From contig JAAZIL010000014.1 in assembly GCA_012800885.1 (NCBI GenBank), forward strand, positions 1 through 15,469: 15,469 nt of DNA, given 5' to 3'. The notes under the pieces are model-generated. The model made no database searches. It was given only the letters and a program-made list of their open reading frames with translations, and was not told the DNA's origin. The DNA comes from Candidatus Dojkabacteria bacterium. GTDB taxonomy: Bacteria; Patescibacteriota; Dojkabacteria; SC72. A program made the position numbers and the translations under genes. The first letter of the stretch is position 1; each line of letters opens with the position of its first letter. Below, piece by piece: positions 13,301 through 15,469 of this stretch.

Positions 13301-15432
13301 TGAAAATAGATAAGAAAAAATATTTAAAATTTGGATTATTCCTCTGTTTTTTCTTACTGCTTCCTTTCGGTTTTGTTTATTTAAAAACTCGATATGATTT
13401 TTATGCATACTCACCCTATGATGTAATAATATCTGATATAACACCTAACTCAGCGATAATTTCATGGAAGACAGACCATAGCGTACCCTCATATGTTCTC
13501 TTGAATGAGAAGTTAATAGGTAGTGGTGAATATGAAGAATTCCATAGAATAAAGATAGAGAACCTAGAGCCCGATTCCTTCTATTCATTTAATATCTCAA
13601 ATGGAAAAAGGTTATGGTCTCATCCTGTTAAAAAAGGTAAACAATCTCTAAGTGCTTTTGCTTTAGACGAATTCTTCTTTATAACTAAAGATGAAATACA
13701 TCATATCTATTTACCTGATGAAGAGTATCTTGAGGTTAATCCTGGAGAGTTAATCTATGTTGCTCTCTATGATCAAGAGAGTGGGAAATATTCTGATGTA
13801 AAGAGTCAATACGCCAATAGATATGGAGGAGTTGTTTTTGATAAAGCTTCTTTCCAGGGCGTTAATCCATTAACTAGTGTACTGCATAATGTAATGTATT
13901 TGGATAATTACCCTATACAATCTAAGATGCCTACCTTTACATCTTCTGCCTATGCAAGTAGTGGGGTTAATTGTAATCAGAAGATACCTAATCAGAAATC
14001 AAATGCAGTAAGTAAAGAGGCATTTGTAGAAATTGCTAATAATTGGTCTGGTAATAGAGGTAAGAATTATGCACAGGAGTGTTACAATGATGTGGTGTAT
14101 AGAGCTAAAAGGGCTGGTATTGACCCTGCCTTTGCTCTAACTATTTGGTTAAAGGAATCAGGTGCTAGTAACTATACAATAAAGCCTAAATATGCAGATA
14201 CAGTCGAGGATTTCGGTATTCACGGCAAGAAGAATGTTCCTCCTAGAGATTTTGATACTCAGATTAACTATTTCCTCTCTTTAAAGCACAAAGCCCAGTG
14301 TCCTGGACTTACCCCTTGGGAATCTTGGGCCAATGTTTACAGAACAGGTTCCTGTAATACTAATAATCCAAATGGAAGACAGATAGGCTTAAGCTATCTC
14401 AATGATGTTCAAAGATTGTATAGATGGCTCACCAATGGGAAAAACTTACCAGGAAGTGTGTCCGGTTTTAAGACGATAGACCCTATATATGAAGAACTAG
14501 AACCTAAGTGTTGTGCAGTAAAATTAATTGGTAAAGAGAAATTCATTGGAGTATTTAATGAGCACACTAATGGTAAGAGTTGTGAAGAGTTATGGATTCC
14601 ATCAACAAAGGGATTAAACGGAATAGTACAGTATCCTGTTAGACTAGAGAGCAAAGAGAGTAAGGTATCATGTGAGCATGAGTATAAGGGGGTGTGTTGT
14701 AATTTAAGAAATAGAATAATGTGGTATCCCCAAGAGATATGTGAACTACCTATTACACAGATTCAGAGCGAGAAATCCTGTAACAATTACGAAGGTCCTA
14801 AGGCTTGTTACCTAAGAGATGGAAAGTTTGTTTGGTTACCAATACTTATTGGAGATGATTATGAATTAGGAATTAGTAATGAAACTAGCTGTAATGAAAG
14901 AAATATGATTAAAGACTATACAATTAAGTTATACAGAGGTATAAATTTTATTGGTTTTGATTTCTCGCCTCTTTATCACAATAGAGAGATTCTTTCTTCT
15001 GAGCTGTTGGAGATATATCCTCAAATCCTTCTTATAGCTAATTTTAAAGAGTATGAGTGGCAAGATATTGTTATTAAAACTAGCACCATTCCGTATGCAG
15101 GTAATGATTTCACATTTGAGCAGAATAGGGGATATCTCTTTACTGTTAGTGAAGATATTACTATTACCTTAGATGGATGGAAAAATAGCGTTGTTTACTA
15201 TGATGATTTTGATAAAGGTTGGCAATTAGTTGGAGGAACTCTCTACACACAGTCTGGTTGGGCTTCTAAGTTAATATCTGATCTGAAACTTAACAATATT
15301 GATATTGAGACTGTAGCTATATGGTCTAATGAAGTAGGATTCTTTAATTACAGAAGAGAAGAGGGAGAAGAAATCTACGGAGAGGATGTCCCTCTTGAGG
15401 ATACTAAAGGGGTATTTATAAGGGCGTATTAA
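13300..15432 (+). CDS. Exported FN3 / lysozyme-like / Cys-repeat multidomain protein
   Basis: 710 residues. Parts in order: a basic N-terminus and one membrane anchor or uncleaved signal (10-28); a fibronectin type III-like domain (about 38-110, SDITPNSAIISWKT...IENLEPDSFYSFNI); a linker of about 120 residues; a lysozyme-like domain (about 235-378) with ALTIWLKESGAS, where Glu286 is the likely catalytic acid, DFGIHG, and a C-terminal SYLNDVQRLYRWL helix; a Cys-rich segment (about 400-535) of three imperfect repeats, roughly C-C-x-L...W-x-P...S-C, with C404/405...C428, C466/467...C494 and C503...C531; and a C-terminal region (540-710) that looks like a tandem duplication (NFIGFDFSP...GYLFTVS, then WQLVGGTLY...GVFIRAY). 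It is coupled to the methyltransferase gene by ATG/TAA overlap, with AAGG about 10 nt upstream as a weak ribosome site. Probable cell-wall hydrolase or surface-binding protein; the exact substrate is unknown. Confidence 0.8.
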   Translation: MKIDKKKYLKFGLFLCFFLLLPFGFVYLKTRYDFYAYSPYDVIISDITPNSAIISWKTDHSVPSYVLLNEKLIGSGEYEEFHRIKIENLEPDSFYSFNISNGKRLWSHPVKKGKQSLSAFALDEFFFITKDEIHHIYLPDEEYLEVNPGELIYVALYDQESGKYSDVKSQYANRYGGVVFDKASFQGVNPLTSVLHNVMYLDNYPIQSKMPTFTSSAYASSGVNCNQKIPNQKSNAVSKEAFVEIANNWSGNRGKNYAQECYNDVVYRAKRAGIDPAFALTIWLKESGASNYTIKPKYADTVEDFGIHGKKNVPPRDFDTQINYFLSLKHKAQCPGLTPWESWANVYRTGSCNTNNPNGRQIGLSYLNDVQRLYRWLTNGKNLPGSVSGFKTIDPIYEELEPKCCAVKLIGKEKFIGVFNEHTNGKSCEELWIPSTKGLNGIVQYPVRLESKESKVSCEHEYKGVCCNLRNRIMWYPQEICELPITQIQSEKSCNNYEGPKACYLRDGKFVWLPILIGDDYELGISNETSCNERNMIKDYTIKLYRGINFIGFDFSPLYHNREILSSELLEIYPQILLIANFKEYEWQDIVIKTSTIPYAGNDFTFEQNRGYLFTVSEDITITLDGWKNSVVYYDDFDKGWQLVGGTLYTQSGWASKLISDLKLNNIDIETVAIWSNEVGFFNYRREEGEEIYGEDVPLEDTKGVFIRAY

Positions 15433-15438
15433 AAGAAA

Positions 15439-15469
15439 TCGGGGAGACAGGACTTGAACCTGCGGCCTC
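15439..15469 (-). tRNA. 3' part of a tRNA, probably tRNA-Pro (cut by right edge)
   Basis: The minus strand gives a T arm GCAGG-TTCAAGT-CCTGT, then CTCCCCG as the 3' acceptor strand and A as discriminator at 15439, with no encoded CCA. The last acceptor base G72 implies C1; a C1-G72 pair with A73 is characteristic of bacterial tRNA-Pro. The anticodon lies outside the window, so identity is inferred. It converges on the 710-residue gene, with only 6 bp between its 3' end and that stop codon. Confidence 0.75.

Noticed and set aside
14409..14654. Minus-strand open frame inside the 710-residue gene
   Set aside because: Antisense shadow of the Cys-repeat coding region; no recognisable features.
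1..15469. Reassigned TGA codon, as in some Patescibacteria
   Set aside because: All genes are intact under the standard bacterial code and Trp is TGG where checked. No complete gene here ends in TGA, but eleven genes are too few to argue from that.
1..15469. Mobile elements, prophage, CRISPR array, toxin-antitoxin or other defence systems
   Set aside because: No transposase, integrase, direct-repeat array, terminal repeats or small paired genes were seen; coding is continuous housekeeping and envelope genes.

Overview
The window is a low-GC, gene-dense bacterial segment. It most likely comes from a Candidate Phyla Radiation (Patescibacteria) genome, something like Dojkabacteria, Katanobacteria or Microgenomates; the exact phylum cannot be read from the sequence. 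Supporting signs are near-zero intergenic spacing, almost no Shine-Dalgarno sequences, tRNAs without an encoded CCA, a lone small RRM protein, and large exported proteins that combine FN3, lysozyme-like and Cys-rich parts. No insertion sequence, phage gene or CRISPR array was seen. This is chromosomal housekeeping plus cell-envelope genes.

Layout. (1) 1-2145, minus strand: a four-gene run reading leftwards. It comprises a membrane-anchored lysozyme-like hydrolase (2145-1405), a YggT-like membrane protein (1393-1109), a cupin resembling archaeal-type glucose-6-phosphate isomerase but without its metal ligands (1080-346), and an exported protein cut by the left edge (392-1). (2) 2185-7045, plus strand: dnaE (DNA polymerase III alpha with an intact PHP site), then uvrC. 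(3) 8132-7026, minus strand: an unrecognised single-pass membrane protein with a very basic N-terminus, overlapping the uvrC tail. (4) 8207-8737, plus strand: tRNA-Gln(TTG), then a small RRM RNA-binding protein behind a roughly 96-nt leader. (5) 10740-8776, minus strand: uvrB. (6) 10790-15432, plus strand: a tightly coupled run of mutL, an RsmI-like methyltransferase and a 710-residue exported multidomain protein. (7) The 3' part of a tRNA, probably tRNA-Pro, on the minus strand at the right edge.

Replication and repair dominate: dnaE with a probable built-in proofreader, uvrB and uvrC for nucleotide excision repair, and an endonuclease-type MutL for mismatch repair. UvrA, MutS and the clamp are not in the window. 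uvrB and mutL diverge from one symmetric promoter region in which each -10 overlaps the other gene's -35, and both transcripts should be essentially leaderless. The same design (extended -10 ending about 8 nt before ATG) recurs upstream of two minus-strand genes. The second theme is cell-wall remodelling, with two unrelated-looking exported lysozyme-fold proteins. The points most worth a second look are the symmetric uvrB/mutL promoter, the cupin without its metal ligands, the FN3-lysozyme-Cys-repeat protein fused to a C-terminal tandem domain, the UvrC with a rearranged cysteine motif, and the structured leader of the RRM gene.
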